Source of the DNA: Dyella humicola
Lineage (GTDB): Bacteria; Pseudomonadota; Gammaproteobacteria; Xanthomonadales; Rhodanobacteraceae
Direction of reading: 5' to 3'
Assembly: GCF_026283945.1 (NCBI RefSeq)
Contig: NZ_JAPDPC010000001.1
Coordinates: 1-64,000 of the forward strand
Length of the DNA stretch: 64,000 nucleotides
The position numbers were made by a program, and so were the translations under genes. Positions 1 to 9,937 of this stretch are shown piece after piece; within the stretch, counting starts at the first letter, position 1; each line of letters opens with the position of its first letter. Below the pieces are notes generated by a model. It was not told where the DNA came from. It saw only the letters and a program-made list of their open reading frames with translations, and did not search any database.

Positions 1-118
1 TCAACAGCCGCAGGGCTGGTCATCCAGTGCCTTTGCGGCAGATGGCCAGAGCGAAAGACGCTGGATGACCAGCCCTGCGGCTGTTGAGAAGCGCCTCCAG
101 CCTTCGCTGGGATGACGG
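1..118. repeat. Palindromic intergenic repeat upstream of mnmE
   Basis: Positions 1-27 and 61-87 are perfect 27-bp inverted arms around a 33-bp spacer, so the RNA could form a long hairpin. A further block, GCTGGGATGACGG, follows at 106-118. The arm core TGACCAGCCCTGCGGCTG recurs with one mismatch inside the repeat at 35278-35329, and GCTGGGATGACG recurs there too. This looks like one member of a dispersed mosaic repeat family rather than a gene-specific terminator. It may continue to the left of the window. Confidence 0.8.
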
Positions 119-173
119 TGAGGGAACGCGTTGCGCTTCGTTGTCCGATCACCTAGCCGTCATAATGGATGCC

Positions 174-1514
174 ATGACCACGACCGATACCATTGCCGCC
201 ATCGCCAGTGCGCCCGGCGCCGCTGGTGTTGGTGTGTTGCGTGTGTCCGGTCCGGCCGTGCCGGCGATTGCCGAAACCCTACTCGGACGCGCGCCCCAGC
301 CCCGCCACGCGCACTTCGCCGCATTTCGCGATGGCGATGGCGAGTTGATCGATCGCGGCTTGCTGCTCTACTTCCCCGCTCCCGCGTCCTACACCGGCGA
401 CCATGTGCTCGAATTGCAGGGGCACGGCAGCATGGTGTTGCTGGACGCCTTGCTGCGCCGCATCTGTGCACTGGGCGCGCGGCTGGCGCGCCCAGGCGAA
501 TTCACCGAGCGCGCGTTTCTCAACGGCAAGCTGGATCTTGCCCAGGCCGAAGCCGTGGCGGATCTCATCGCCGCGCGTTCCCACGCAGGTGCACGCGCCG
601 CGCTGCGTTCGATGGAGGGCGTGTTCTCGCGCAAGGTGGATGCGTTGCAGGACGCGTTGATTGCCTTGCGCGTGCATATCGAGGCGGCAATTGATTTTCC
701 CGAGGAGGAAATCGACTTCCTGGCCGATCCGCTGATCAACGAGCAATTGCAGCAACTGCGCACTCAGCTCGACGAGCTGCGCCGCGAGGCCCAGCGCGGT
801 GTACGCCTCAACGATGGCCTGCGGGTGGCGATCATCGGCCGTCCGAATGCGGGCAAATCCAGCCTGCTCAATGCGCTGGCCGGCAGTGATCGCGCCATCG
901 TTACCGACATAGCCGGCACGACCCGCGATGTCTTGCGCGAACAACTGAGCCTCGATGGCATTGCGCTGGAACTGGCTGATACCGCGGGCCTGCGCGAAAC
1001 CGATGATCCGGTCGAACGAGAAGGCGTGCGGCGCGCGCACGGCGAACTGGCGCGCGCCGATGTGGCGCTGCTGGTCACGGATGCACAGCACGCCGAGCAC
1101 GATCTCACCCTGCTCGCCGATCTGCCCTCCAGCGTCGAGCGGCTGGTACTTATCAACAAGATCGATCTCCAACACGCGAGTGCGCGCTACGAGACGCGCA
1201 ACGATTCCATCTGGGTCTGGGCTTCGGCTAAAACCGGTGCTGGCCTAGATGCATTGCGCGAACACCTCAAGCAGCTGGCCGGTGCAGGCAGTGGCGAAGG
1301 CGCGTTCAGCGCCCGCCGCCGTCACCTGCTGGCGTTGGAGCAGGTGGTGCTGCATCTCGATTGCGCCGACCATGTTCTGCAAACGACGCGTGCTGGCGAA
1401 CTCGCGGCCGAAGAGCTGCGCCAGGCCCAGCATGCTCTGGGCGAGATCACCGGCAACTACACCAGCGACGATCTGCTCGGCGCGATCTTCAGTTCGTTCT
1501 GCATCGGCAAGTAG
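174..1514 (+). CDS. mnmE: tRNA uridine-5-carboxymethylaminomethyl modification GTPase MnmE
   Basis: MnmE works with MnmG to place the (carboxymethyl)aminomethyl group on wobble U34 of certain tRNAs, using GTP and methylene-tetrahydrofolate. The 446-residue product matches the usual family length of about 450. The N-terminal folate-binding/dimerisation part starts with DTIAAIASAPGAAGVGVLR. The inserted G domain shows GRPNAGKSS (about 222-230), GTTRD (about 248-252), DTAG (about 268-271) and NKID (about 328-331). The protein ends in the invariant FCIGK, whose Cys is the conserved C-terminal residue. A frame open from a TTG at 84 lies in repeat DNA, so ATG 174 (or ATG 165, two codons plus one upstream) is preferred. 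It is followed 124 bp later by ftsK on the same strand. Confidence 0.97.
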   Translation: MTTTDTIAAIASAPGAAGVGVLRVSGPAVPAIAETLLGRAPQPRHAHFAAFRDGDGELIDRGLLLYFPAPASYTGDHVLELQGHGSMVLLDALLRRICALGARLARPGEFTERAFLNGKLDLAQAEAVADLIAARSHAGARAALRSMEGVFSRKVDALQDALIALRVHIEAAIDFPEEEIDFLADPLINEQLQQLRTQLDELRREAQRGVRLNDGLRVAIIGRPNAGKSSLLNALAGSDRAIVTDIAGTTRDVLREQLSLDGIALELADTAGLRETDDPVEREGVRRAHGELARADVALLVTDAQHAEHDLTLLADLPSSVERLVLINKIDLQHASARYETRNDSIWVWASAKTGAGLDALREHLKQLAGAGSGEGAFSARRRHLLALEQVVLHLDCADHVLQTTRAGELAAEELRQAQHALGEITGNYTSDDLLGAIFSSFCIGK

Positions 1515-1638
1515 TCGCCGCTCGCGCAACGCGACGCAGGTCTGCAATAACCGCCCGTTACCGAACCGTCGGCTGACGTGCCTGACACGATGGCGCTAAC
1601 ATGCTGAGTTCGCAGGCGCAGTTTGAACGAACCCAGGC

Positions 1639-4200
1639 ATGCTCAATCTCTTCTTCGGTGCCTTCGGGCTGTCCACTCTCTGGCTGATCCCCCTGCTCTG
1701 GCGCCTGCTGCGGGCGCGACTGGCTCGGCGCAAACCGTCGGTAGGGGGTGAGGGAACGATCCGCTTATGGCTGGGCGCTCTGCTTGTACTGATGGCCAGT
1801 GCGACGCTGGAAGGGGCCATCGTCGATCATTACACGGACGATCCGACTGCCGGCGGCGTCATCTGTCGCGCGCTCGCCCACGGTTTTGATCGCTTGCTGG
1901 GAACGCCGCTGGCAAGCCTATTGATGTTGGCTACGCTCGGGGCTGCCCTGCCCTGGTACCTGGGCACGCCGTGGCTTTCCGCCCTCAAGCGCATCACAGT
2001 CGCCGTCGACCTGCTCGCTGCGCTGTTGGGTCGTGGCGTGGAGATGCTGGGTGCGCGCTTCGGTGGTCGGCGCACGCGCGGTGCGGTACGTCGTGCCGAT
2101 CGCGCGGCGAGCCCGACTCGCCGCCGCACGCAGGCGAGTGCACGCCGTACTACGGCTGTTGCCGCACCGGCCGCGGTGGTCGAGCGACCAGCGCCGGTGC
2201 CACCGGTAGCGTCCCTGATGGCGTCGACTGCCTCGCGTCCACGCATTGCGCCGGTGCGAGAGAAAGTCATCAGCGAACCGTGGCTGCTGCCCAAAAACGC
2301 GAGGCTATCCTCACCGGCGCCCGTGATACCAACAGCGCGGGCAACATCGACGATGGTCAAGACGAGCCAACCTGCGATGGCCATGGCCACGGCCGCAAGC
2401 ATGCGGGCGACCGCTGCTGAAGCGGTGCCGCTCGTGGAAGAGCAGCCGGTCATGTCGACACGTACTGACGTTGTCGTCGACGCGATGCCGATCACGCCGG
2501 CGTCGCACGCGCAAGAATCGGTTGAGGTGGTCGCAGCCCTCGATGAGCCAATGGAAGACGGCGTCGAGCCGGACATCGAGCCAGAACTCGTGCCGCTGGC
2601 TCAGCTGGTCAATCCGATACCCGTCGCATCGACTCGTTTTCGCGCGGCCAATGATGACCCGGTCGCCGCGATCGTCGTGCCGACGGTGATGCCCGTCGCC
2701 ATGTCCCCGCGCTCACGTTCGGCGGTCCTGCTGCCGCCGCTGACCCTGCTCGCCGCCGCGACCACGCAGTCGACGTCGGTCGATGAGGCGCAGCTGGCCG
2801 AGACCAGCGAGCTGATCGAACAGCGCCTGCGCGAATTCAAGGTGCCGGTGACCGTGGTCGGCGCATCGGCCGGTCCGGTGATTACCCGCTTCGAAGTCGA
2901 ACCGGCTGTCGGCGTACGCGGCAATCAAATTGTGGCCTTGATGAAGGACCTGGCACGCGGCCTGGGACGGACGTCGATTCGCGTGGTCGAGACGATTCCC
3001 GGCAAGACCTGCATGGGCCTGGAGTTGCCGAACGAGCAGCGCCAGATGATTGCGCTATCGGAAATCCTCGACTCGGCTGAGTACCGCGATGCCGATTCGC
3101 TGTTGACGCTGGCGATGGGCAAGGGCATCACCGGCGAGCCGGTGGTGGCCGATCTTGCACGCGCGCCGCACATGCTGGTTGCCGGCACCACCGGCTCGGG
3201 CAAGTCGGTGGCGGTGAACGCGATGATCCTGTCCATGTTGTACAAGGCCACGCCTGACGACGTGCGCATGATCATGATCGATCCGAAGATGCTGGAACTC
3301 TCGGTCTATGAGGGTATTCCGCATCTGTTGGCACCGGTCGTGACCGATATGAAGCTCGCGGCGAACGCCTTGGCCTGGTGCGTGGCGGAGATGGAGAACC
3401 GCTACCGCGTGATGTCAGACCTGCGTGTGCGCAATCTCGCCGGCTTCAATCAAAAAGTGCGTGAAGCGCGGGCGGCAGGACGGCCGTTGATGAACCCGTT
3501 CCCGGCCCATCCCGAAGTACCCGAGCTGCTCGATACCTTGCCGATGATCGTGGTGGTGATCGACGAGCTGGCCGACCTGATGATGGTGGCCGGCAAGAAG
3601 ATCGAAGAACTGATTGCGCGCCTGGCGCAGAAAGCGCGTGCGGCCGGCATCCATCTGATCCTGGCCACGCAGCGGCCGTCGGTGGACGTGATCACTGGCC
3701 TGATCAAGGCGAACATCCCCACCCGCGTGGCCTTCCAGGTGTCGTCGAAGATCGACTCGCGCACCATCCTCGACCAGATGGGCGCAGAAAGCTTGCTGGG
3801 CCAGGGCGATATGTTGTTCCTGCCGCCGGGCACGGGTTATCCACAGCGCATCCACGGTGCCTTTGTCGCCGATGAGGAAGTGCATCGCGTGGTGGCCCAT
3901 CTCAAGCAATACGGCGAGCCCGATTACAAGGACGAGATCCTCGCTGGCCCACCCAGCGAGGCTCAGGGCGATTTGCTCGGCGAGGAAGGCGGCGATGCCG
4001 AACTCGATCCGCTCTACGACGAGGCCGCCGCCTTCGTGCTGCGTTCGCGTCGCGCTTCGATCTCGTTCGTGCAGCGCCAGTTCCGCATCGGCTACAACCG
4101 AGCCGCGCGTCTGGTCGAGGCCATGGAAGCCGCTGGACTGGTGTCGTCGATGGGCATCAACGGGCAGCGCGAAGTGATCGCACCCGGTCCGTCCGACTGA
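1639..4200 (+). CDS. ftsK: DNA translocase FtsK, N-terminally short
   Basis: FtsK is a septal, membrane-anchored DNA pump that clears chromosomes from the division plane and activates XerCD at dif. The 853-residue product has only about three hydrophobic segments at the N-terminus (about 3-24, 46-66, 88-108). An Ala/Pro/Thr-rich linker runs to about 370. The motor domain has Walker [10 protein letters not shown] (about 516-524), Walker [12 protein letters not shown] (about 636-646) and the [11 protein letters not shown] segment. The C-terminal winged-helix gamma domain (about 790-850, with [17 protein letters not shown]) reads KOPS sites in known members. Compared with family members that begin with four membrane helices and a first periplasmic loop, the first helix seems missing. 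Only 124 bp separate it from mnmE, with no in-frame upstream start. It could be a second ftsK copy. Confidence 0.93.
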   Translation: MLNLFFGAFGLSTLWLIPLLWRLLRARLARRKPSVGGEGTIRLWLGALLVLMASATLEGAIVDHYTDDPTAGGVICRALAHGFDRLLGTPLASLLMLATLGAALPWYLGTPWLSALKRITVAVDLLAALLGRGVEMLGARFGGRRTRGAVRRADRAASPTRRRTQASARRTTAVAAPAAVVERPAPVPPVASLMASTASRPRIAPVREKVISEPWLLPKNARLSSPAPVIPTARATSTMVKTSQPAMAMATAASMRATAAEAVPLVEEQPVMSTRTDVVVDAMPITPASHAQESVEVVAALDEPMEDGVEPDIEPELVPLAQLVNPIPVASTRFRAANDDPVAAIVVPTVMPVAMSPRSRSAVLLPPLTLLAAATTQSTSVDEAQLAETSELIEQRLREFKVPVTVVGASAGPVITRFEVEPAVGVRGNQIVALMKDLARGLGRTSIRVVETIPGKTCMGLELPNEQRQMIALSEILDSAEYRDADSLLTLAMGKGITGEPVVADLARAPHMLVAGTTGSGKSVAVNAMILSMLYKATPDDVRMIMIDPKMLELSVYEGIPHLLAPVVTDMKLAANALAWCVAEMENRYRVMSDLRVRNLAGFNQKVREARAAGRPLMNPFPAHPEVPELLDTLPMIVVVIDELADLMMVAGKKIEELIARLAQKARAAGIHLILATQRPSVDVITGLIKANIPTRVAFQVSSKIDSRTILDQMGAESLLGQGDMLFLPPGTGYPQRIHGAFVADEEVHRVVAHLKQYGEPDYKDEILAGPPSEAQGDLLGEEGGDAELDPLYDEAAAFVLRSRRASISFVQRQFRIGYNRAARLVEAMEAAGLVSSMGINGQREVIAPGPSD

Positions 4201-4206
4201 AGCACA

Positions 4207-5100
4207 TCAGCCGTGGCTGACGAGCCAGCGATCGAGTTCGTCCAGCCGCGGCATGCCGCCCTGCGCGCCGAGTTTGGAGACGGATAGCGCGGCGGCGGCA
4301 CAGGCTTTGCGCACGGCGGCCGGCAGGCCTTCGTGCAGGAAGACGGCCAGCGCAGCGTTGAAGGTATCGCCCGCGCCGGTGCTGTCGACCACGTCGATCT
4401 TGAAACCCGATTGGTGCACCGGTTCGCCAGCGTCGCAGTACCACGCACCTTCGGCGCCGTGCGTGAGCACGACCGGCGCTGGCGAGCGCTGCATCAGTGC
4501 GCGGAAATCCTCCGCGGGGCCCGCGTCCAGCAGGATGGCCAGCTCATGCTGGTTCGGCGTGAGATAACGCGCGAGCTTGAGCCATTCGAGCGGCAGCGGT
4601 TGCGCCGGGGCAGGGTTGAGAATGACCGGTTTGCCGAGGCTATGACCGAGCCGCAAGGTCGCTTCCACGGCATCCAGCGGAATTTCCATCTGTACCAGGA
4701 TGGCATCGGCGCTGGCGAGCGTGGATTGGGCGCGTTCGATCTGTGCAGGCGTGACCCGCGCGTTGGCGGCCGGTACCACGATGATGTGGTTTTCGCCTTG
4801 GGCGACGGTTATGGATGCGGTGCCGCTGCCGCAATCAGGGATACGGGCAACATGTTCCAGCGAGATGCCTTCATGGGCGAGGCCGGCATGCAGCTGCTCA
4901 CCGAAAGCGTCATCGCCCAGCGCGCCAATCAGCGTGACGTCGGCGCCAAGGCGCGCCGCCGCCACCGCCTGGTTGGCACCTTTGCCGCCATGCACGGTGA
5001 GAAACCGCTCGCCGAGCAGGGTCTCGCCCGGCGCGGCGAAGCGCGACGCCAGCGTCACCAGGTCCATATTGATGCTGCCGACCACGACAACGCGTGTCAT
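4207..5100 (-). CDS. rbsK: Ribokinase (PfkB family)
   Basis: Ribokinase phosphorylates D-ribose at O5 with ATP, feeding ribose into the pentose phosphate pathway in the cytoplasm. The 297-residue protein has the full PfkB fold. The start region GSINMDLV is typical of RbsK, GGKGANQAVAAARLG (about 38-52) is signature 1, and DSTGAGDTFNAALA is signature 2 with catalytic base Asp245. The length is normal (E. coli about 309). No ribose transporter or rbsR lies nearby, so the gene stands alone. It converges on ftsK with six bases between the stop codons and no visible terminator hairpin. Confidence 0.93.
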   Translation of the reverse strand: MTRVVVVGSINMDLVTLASRFAAPGETLLGERFLTVHGGKGANQAVAAARLGADVTLIGALGDDAFGEQLHAGLAHEGISLEHVARIPDCGSGTASITVAQGENHIIVVPAANARVTPAQIERAQSTLASADAILVQMEIPLDAVEATLRLGHSLGKPVILNPAPAQPLPLEWLKLARYLTPNQHELAILLDAGPAEDFRALMQRSPAPVVLTHGAEGAWYCDAGEPVHQSGFKIDVVDSTGAGDTFNAALAVFLHEGLPAAVRKACAAAALSVSKLGAQGGMPRLDELDRWLVSHG

Positions 5101-5183
5101 AGCTCATCCATCCGCTGCCCGAAACGACCGGTGAGCATACGTGATGGTGCGTGCCGCTGGGATGACGCGCAGTGAGATGGAAC

Positions 5184-5630
5184 TTAACCGCCGCTGCTGG
5201 CCGAGGACGGCACGTGTTGGCCGCGCCGCTCCAGCGCATGCTCCATGGCTTTTTCCCGCATGGCCTTCATCTGGTCACGCTGCGCATTGGTCAGCACCGC
5301 ATCGATCTGTTTACTGCTGTCCTGCGCCAATGACATGAGCTTGGCGCGACGATCCGCCTGCGACAGACTGGTGTCGGCACGCAGCGCCTGCATCTGCTTA
5401 TCGCGCTGCTGCAGGATCGGTCCAATCTTGGCCTGCTGATCGGCGCTGAGTTGCAGTTGCTTGGTCAGGCGCTGCAGCTGCTGTTGCGGATCGGGGACGC
5501 GACGTCCCTGGTCTGGCTGCGTGGCGTGCGCCGGGGCGGTGGAAGGGCTGTTGTCCTGTGCCTGGGCGCAGGCAACACCGGCGATGGCGAGGCCGAGGGT
5601 CAACGCGGCAAAACGGGAGAGGCGGTTCAT
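5184..5630 (-). CDS. Spy/CpxP-like periplasmic protein
   Basis: The product is a small exported protein of 148 residues. It starts with a signal peptide (MNRLSRFAALTLGLAIAGVA, likely cut after the AQA region near residues 22-24). A Gln/Pro-rich stretch is followed by a helical, strongly amphipathic part. The motif LTKQLQLSADQQAKI, and later LTNAQRDQMKAMREK, resemble the paired LTxxQ motifs of Spy/CpxP-type periplasmic chaperones and metal-stress proteins. ATG 5630 was chosen because it opens directly into the signal peptide; the frame is open further upstream but encodes no export signal there. It is divergent from the GST gene. Family assignment rests on the motif spacing only; the function (chaperone or envelope stress) is inferred. 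Confidence 0.7.
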   Translation of the reverse strand: MNRLSRFAALTLGLAIAGVACAQAQDNSPSTAPAHATQPDQGRRVPDPQQQLQRLTKQLQLSADQQAKIGPILQQRDKQMQALRADTSLSQADRRAKLMSLAQDSSKQIDAVLTNAQRDQMKAMREKAMEHALERRGQHVPSSASSGG

Positions 5631-5769
5631 GGGCTTAACTCCAGTGGGCATGCCAGCGGAGGAACGCGGCGTACGCAACATGGGTTGACGGTACCGCGCC
5701 TTCGTCACGCTCTGGCTTGAATCCGCACGGGCTGCCCCGAACATCCTTTCATCGCCCTGAGGAAACGAC

Positions 5770-6468
5770 ATGATCGAGCTGCACTACTGGCCCACGCCCA
5801 ACGGCCACAAGATCACCCTGTTCCTTGGAGAATCCGGCCTGCCCTACACCATCAAACCGGTGAACATCGGTAAGGGGGAGCAGTTCGAACCCAAGTTCCT
5901 CACCATTTCACCGAACAACCGCATGCCGGCCATCGTGGATACCCAGCCGGCCGATGGCGGCGAGCCGATCAGCGTGTTCGAGTCGGGCGCCATCCTGCAG
6001 TACCTGGCCGAGAAGACCGGGCGCTTCATGCCTGCCGATGCGCGCGGCCGCTACAAGGTGCTGGAGTGGCTGTACTGGCAGGTGGGAGGCCTCGGCCCGA
6101 TGCTGGGGCAGAACCACCATTTCAATCGGTATGCGCCGGAGAAGATCCCCTACGCCATCGACCGCTACGTCAACGAGACGCGGCGCCTGTACGGCGTGCT
6201 GAACAAGCGGCTGGAAGGTCGCGCGTTTATCGCCGGCAAGGACTACAGCATCGCCGATATGGCGGCCTACCCATGGATCGTGCCGTATGAGAACCAGGGC
6301 ATGGCGCTGGAGGATTTCCCGCACCTGAAAGCCTGGTTCGTAGCCATTCGGGAGCGTCCTGCTACCCAGCGCGCGTATGCGATGGGGGAGCAGATCAAGG
6401 GTCGCTTCGACCTCACCACGGACGAGGAAGCGCGCAAGGTGTTGTTCGGGCAAGGCGCCCGGCACTAA
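5770..6468 (+). CDS. Glutathione S-transferase family protein, YfcG/YghU-like
   Basis: This is a 232-residue cytosolic GST. The N-terminal thioredoxin-like domain begins MIELHYWPTPNGHK. Thr9 and Asn11 in this start match the residues used by E. coli YfcG, a Nu-class enzyme with disulfide-bond reductase activity that uses two glutathiones. NNRMPAIVD (cis-Pro region) and ESGAILQYLAEKTG (glutathione gamma-Glu contact) follow, then the all-helical C-terminal domain with YSIADMAAYPW. Nu-class enzymes lack the usual catalytic Tyr/Ser, as here. The gene stands alone. Disulfide reduction or peroxide detoxification is inferred from YfcG rather than shown by the sequence. Confidence 0.88.
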   Translation: MIELHYWPTPNGHKITLFLGESGLPYTIKPVNIGKGEQFEPKFLTISPNNRMPAIVDTQPADGGEPISVFESGAILQYLAEKTGRFMPADARGRYKVLEWLYWQVGGLGPMLGQNHHFNRYAPEKIPYAIDRYVNETRRLYGVLNKRLEGRAFIAGKDYSIADMAAYPWIVPYENQGMALEDFPHLKAWFVAIRERPATQRAYAMGEQIKGRFDLTTDEEARKVLFGQGARH

Positions 6469-6593
6469 AGGCTGAAGCGGTGCTTTCACGTCGGATGTGC
6501 CGCTTTTCACGGGAAATTGCTGGTATCGGCTGGCGCGACGCGGTCTAATCGCCGCTTGTTCTTGCGTACGTCGCACCGCCCCAGGAAGTACCC

Positions 6594-8858
6594 ATGCGTG
6601 CCCTCCTCTTTGCCGCCCTCACGATGGTGGCCCTGCCGACCATGGCCGAAAAACTTACGATCGAACGCATCTTTGACGGCGGCAGTCTGGCCGGTCCCGC
6701 GCCACGCGGCCTGCAGATCTCGCCCGATGGCAGTCGCGTCAGCTTCCTGCGCCCGCGTGCGGACGATCAGTACCAGCTCGACCTGTGGTCCTACCAACTC
6801 AAGGACAACCACACGCAGCTGCTGGTCGATTCGAAGAAGCTGGAGCCCAACGGCGAGCAGCTGTCGGATGCGGAGAAGGCGCGCCGCGAGCGCGAGCGCA
6901 CCGCCGGCCTGCGTGGCATCGTGAGTTACCAGTGGTCGCCGGATGGCAAGCAGCTGCTGTTTCCCATCGGTGGCAAGCTCTATCTGTACTCGCTGGCCAC
7001 GCCCGATGCCGCACCGCGCCTGCTCGACTCGGGCGACAACGTGATCGATCCCCGCTTCTCGCCCAAGGGCCGCTTCGTCTCGTTCGTGCGCGAGCAGAAC
7101 CTGTGGGTGATCGACCTCGGCACCGGTGAGGCGAAGCAACTCACCCATGATGGTGGCGGCAGCGTGCACAACGGCGAGGCGGAATTCGTCGCGCAGGAAG
7201 AAATGGATCGCAGCAGCGGCTACTGGTGGGCGCCGGACGATTCCTTCATTGCGTTCGAACGCTTCGACGAATCCAAGGTGCCGGTGACCAAGCGCACCGA
7301 GCTCTACGCCGACCACACCGAGGTGGTCGACCAGCACTATCCCGCCGCCGGTACAGCGAATGTCGCGGTGAAACTGGGCCTGGTGTCGCCCACGGGCGGT
7401 CAGCCGCGCTGGATCGACCTGGGCAAGGACAACGACATCTATCTCACACGGGTGAACTGGCTGCCCGACGGCAGGCATCTCGCCTACCAGCGCATGTCGC
7501 GTAACCAGCAACGCCTGGATCTGCGGCTGGTCGATGCGAAGACGCTGGCGCAGCGCACCCTGCTCAGCGAAACCAGCGACACCTGGATCAACCTCAATAA
7601 CGACCTCACCTTCCTCAAGGACGGCAAGTCGTTCCTGTGGGGCAGCGAGCGCAGCGGCTATCACCATCTCTACCTCTACGGCATCGACGGCAAGCTCAGG
7701 CACGCCGTGAGCGAAGGCGAGTGGCAGATCGACGGCGTGCTGGCGGTGAATGAACGCACCGGTACCGTCTACGTCAGCTCCAATCGCGATGCCGTACCCG
7801 AACGTCACATCTACGCGCTCAAGCTCGATGGCAGCACCGCCAATGCGCCCATGCGCATCAGCCAGGGCGCCGGCACGCACACCGCCGAATTCGCACCGAA
7901 CGCATCGTTCTATCTGGACACGTTCTCCAGCATCGACACGCCGCCCCAGGTGAGCGTGCACAAGCCGGACGGCAGCCTGGTGAGCTGGATCGAGCCGAAC
8001 AAGCTCGACGAGAAGCATCCGTTCTGGCCATACCGCGACAGCCTGATCAAGCCGGAATTCGGCACCATCAAGGCCGCCGACGGGCAACTGCTCTACTACC
8101 GCCTGTACAAGCCGGCCGGCTTCGACCCGTCGAAGAAGTACCCGGTGTTCAACATGTTCTACGGCGGTCCGCACGCGCAGCTGGTCACCAATGCCTGGGG
8201 TGACTACTTCAACCAGTACATGGCCAACCAGGGCTTCGTGGTGTTCACCCTGGACAACCGCGGCATGGCCCGTCGCGGGCGCAAGTTCGAGGACCCCATC
8301 TACCAGCAATTGGGCGCGGTGGAAGTGGAAGATCAGCTCGCCGGCATCCACTGGTTGAAGTCGCAGCCGTGGGTCGACCCCAAGCGCATCGGCGTGTTCG
8401 GCTGGAGCTATGGCGGCTACATGACCACCATGATGCTGTCCAAGGCATCGGACGAACTGGCCGGCGGCGTGGCCGTGGCCCCGGTCACCGACTGGCGGCT
8501 CTACGACACCTTCTATGCCGAGCGTTACCTCGGCCGTCCGCAGGACAATGACTCAGGCTATACGCGCAGTTCGCCGCTGGCCTGGCTCGACGGCCTCACC
8601 TCCAAGCTGTACCTCGTGCACGGCATGGCCGACGACAACGTGCTGTTCCTCAACTCCACCAAATTGATGGCGGAAATGCAGAAGCGCGGCACGCAGTTTC
8701 AGTTCATGGCCTACCCCGGCGCCAAGCACGGCCTGAACCTGCCGGGCCAACGCAGCCACGTCTATCACCTGATCGAGAATTTCTTCCAGCGTGAAGTGAA
8801 GGGCGCTGCAGCGGTAGCGCCGCGCGTGACACCTGCAGCCGCCTCGACATCGTCCTGA
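6594..8858 (+). CDS. Secreted dipeptidyl peptidase IV (S9B serine peptidase)
   Basis: The 754-residue exoprotease has a signal peptide (MRALLFAALTMVALPTMA), an N-terminal beta-propeller (about 30-480) and a C-terminal alpha/beta hydrolase. The nucleophile is Ser605 in GWSYGGYM, the acid lies in ADDNV (about 679-683) and the base is His712 in AKHGLNLP. The paired Glu202-Glu203 in QEEMDR match the DPP-IV Glu motif that binds the free N-terminus, so removal of N-terminal X-Pro (or X-Ala) dipeptides is the expected activity. It would act in the periplasm or outside the cell in peptide scavenging. It is monocistronic, with lysR convergent downstream. A second, different S9 enzyme lies at 44745-47192. 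Confidence 0.93.
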   Translation: MRALLFAALTMVALPTMAEKLTIERIFDGGSLAGPAPRGLQISPDGSRVSFLRPRADDQYQLDLWSYQLKDNHTQLLVDSKKLEPNGEQLSDAEKARRERERTAGLRGIVSYQWSPDGKQLLFPIGGKLYLYSLATPDAAPRLLDSGDNVIDPRFSPKGRFVSFVREQNLWVIDLGTGEAKQLTHDGGGSVHNGEAEFVAQEEMDRSSGYWWAPDDSFIAFERFDESKVPVTKRTELYADHTEVVDQHYPAAGTANVAVKLGLVSPTGGQPRWIDLGKDNDIYLTRVNWLPDGRHLAYQRMSRNQQRLDLRLVDAKTLAQRTLLSETSDTWINLNNDLTFLKDGKSFLWGSERSGYHHLYLYGIDGKLRHAVSEGEWQIDGVLAVNERTGTVYVSSNRDAVPERHIYALKLDGSTANAPMRISQGAGTHTAEFAPNASFYLDTFSSIDTPPQVSVHKPDGSLVSWIEPNKLDEKHPFWPYRDSLIKPEFGTIKAADGQLLYYRLYKPAGFDPSKKYPVFNMFYGGPHAQLVTNAWGDYFNQYMANQGFVVFTLDNRGMARRGRKFEDPIYQQLGAVEVEDQLAGIHWLKSQPWVDPKRIGVFGWSYGGYMTTMMLSKASDELAGGVAVAPVTDWRLYDTFYAERYLGRPQDNDSGYTRSSPLAWLDGLTSKLYLVHGMADDNVLFLNSTKLMAEMQKRGTQFQFMAYPGAKHGLNLPGQRSHVYHLIENFFQREVKGAAAVAPRVTPAAASTSS

Positions 8859-8872
8859 TGCTTCGCGCCGGT

Positions 8873-8889
8873 CGCCCGTCCGACGGGCG
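8873..8889. terminator. Short GC hairpin between convergent genes
   Basis: CGCCCGT (8873-8879) and ACGGGCG (8883-8889) pair across a 3-nt loop, 15 bp past the DPP-IV stop codon and 18 bp before the lysR stop. There is no clear T-tract on either side, so it may only stabilise 3' ends. Confidence 0.35.
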
Positions 8890-8907
8890 CCAAGGCAGGT
8901 AACGGAT

Positions 8908-9828
8908 TCAACCGCTGCGTCGTTTTTTCGCACGCCAGCTCGCCTGCTCTGGCGCCAGCGTGTATTGATGCGCTTCATCCAGTAGCCATGCGCGAAAGGC
9001 GAGCAAGGCAGGATGTTTCTCGGAGCGTGGCGGATAGACCAGGTAGTGAGCAAACTCGGCGCGCAACCGATGCGTGCTCAGCCATACCAGCTGTCCCGCA
9101 TCGACCAGTGGGCGGGCCATGGTGACACGGCCGAGTGCGATGCCCATGCCTTCGATGGCCGCCCGGTGCAGCGTCTCGGTGTCGTCGAAGTGCGCGACAT
9201 AGCGAGCCGGTGGCTTGCCGCCAAACGTATGGAACCACTTGGCCCAGACGTTCTCGGGATCGCGCAGCAGCGGCCAGTCCGACAACGTCTCCAGCGTCGG
9301 CCGTCCGAGTCGAGCGATGAGATCGGGGCAGGCGATCGGCGTGAGCCAGTCATCGAACAGATGCTCCGCAATCACGCCCGGCCACTCGCCGGGACCGAAG
9401 CGCATGGCCGCATCCACCTGCTCGCGCTCGAAATTGACCAGTTCCACGCACGACTGCAGGTTGAGCTGCAGTTGCGGATGCTGGGCCACGAATTTCGGCA
9501 GGCGTGGCAGCAGCCAGCTTGATGCCACCGACGGCATCAGGCTGAGCGTAAGCACATCGGCATGCGGCGCGCAGAATTGCTGCATGGCGCGATCGATGGA
9601 TTCGAACTGCGGGCCCACCGACTCGAGCAGCCGCACACCTTCCGGCGTCAGTTCGACACCGCGTGGTCCGCGTATGAACACACGAATGCCGAGTCGCTCC
9701 TCGAGGCCGCGAATCTGGTGGCTGAGGGCGCTGGCCGTGAGATGGAGTTGCCGGGCAGCGAGCGTGAGATTGCCCGTGCGCGCGGCAATCACGAAGCCTT
9801 GCAGGGCAATCAGTGGTGGTCGGCCCAT
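8908..9828 (-). CDS. LysR family transcriptional regulator
   Basis: The 306-residue regulator has an N-terminal winged HTH (about 5-63). The recognition region is NLTLAARQLHLTASALSHQI, followed by LEERLGIRVFIRGPRGVELTPEG, typical of the GcvA/AmpR subgroup that opens with a P-L-x-A-L-x-x-F start. The C-terminal half is a two-lobed periplasmic-binding-like effector domain (about 90-295). Its target is not deducible. The only divergent neighbour is a 69-codon frame starting at 9938, with 109 bp between the two starts that hold two small inverted repeats. LysR proteins commonly control such divergent genes; that link is inference here. Confidence 0.9.
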   Translation of the reverse strand: MGRPPLIALQGFVIAARTGNLTLAARQLHLTASALSHQIRGLEERLGIRVFIRGPRGVELTPEGVRLLESVGPQFESIDRAMQQFCAPHADVLTLSLMPSVASSWLLPRLPKFVAQHPQLQLNLQSCVELVNFEREQVDAAMRFGPGEWPGVIAEHLFDDWLTPIACPDLIARLGRPTLETLSDWPLLRDPENVWAKWFHTFGGKPPARYVAHFDDTETLHRAAIEGMGIALGRVTMARPLVDAGQLVWLSTHRLRAEFAHYLVYPPRSEKHPALLAFRAWLLDEAHQYTLAPEQASWRAKKRRSG

Positions 9829-9853
9829 ATTGAATCTTCCTCAATACTGGGGT

Positions 9854-9873
9854 GCAAAAATCTCGCTTTTTGC
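9854..9873. promoter_or_regulatory. Candidate operator in lysR divergent region
   Basis: GCAAAAA (9854-9860) and TTTTTGC (9867-9873) are perfect inverted arms with a 6-bp spacer. A second small palindrome, ATTGA-N7-TCAAT, overlaps the lysR start codon. Both lie in the short region between lysR and the divergent small frame, where a LysR protein would be expected to bind. Confidence 0.4.
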
Positions 9874-9937
9874 GAGGCTCTGGCTGGCCTAGTGTAGACC
9901 TTGCCCAGCAAGCGGGTGATCTTCGAGGCATACGACC

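Noticed and set aside
6507-8351. Long antisense frame opposite the DPP-IV gene
   Set aside because: It mirrors the third-codon GC bias of the plus-strand gene, its protein is Val/His/Arg/Gln-rich with no motif, and it covers the known catalytic gene.
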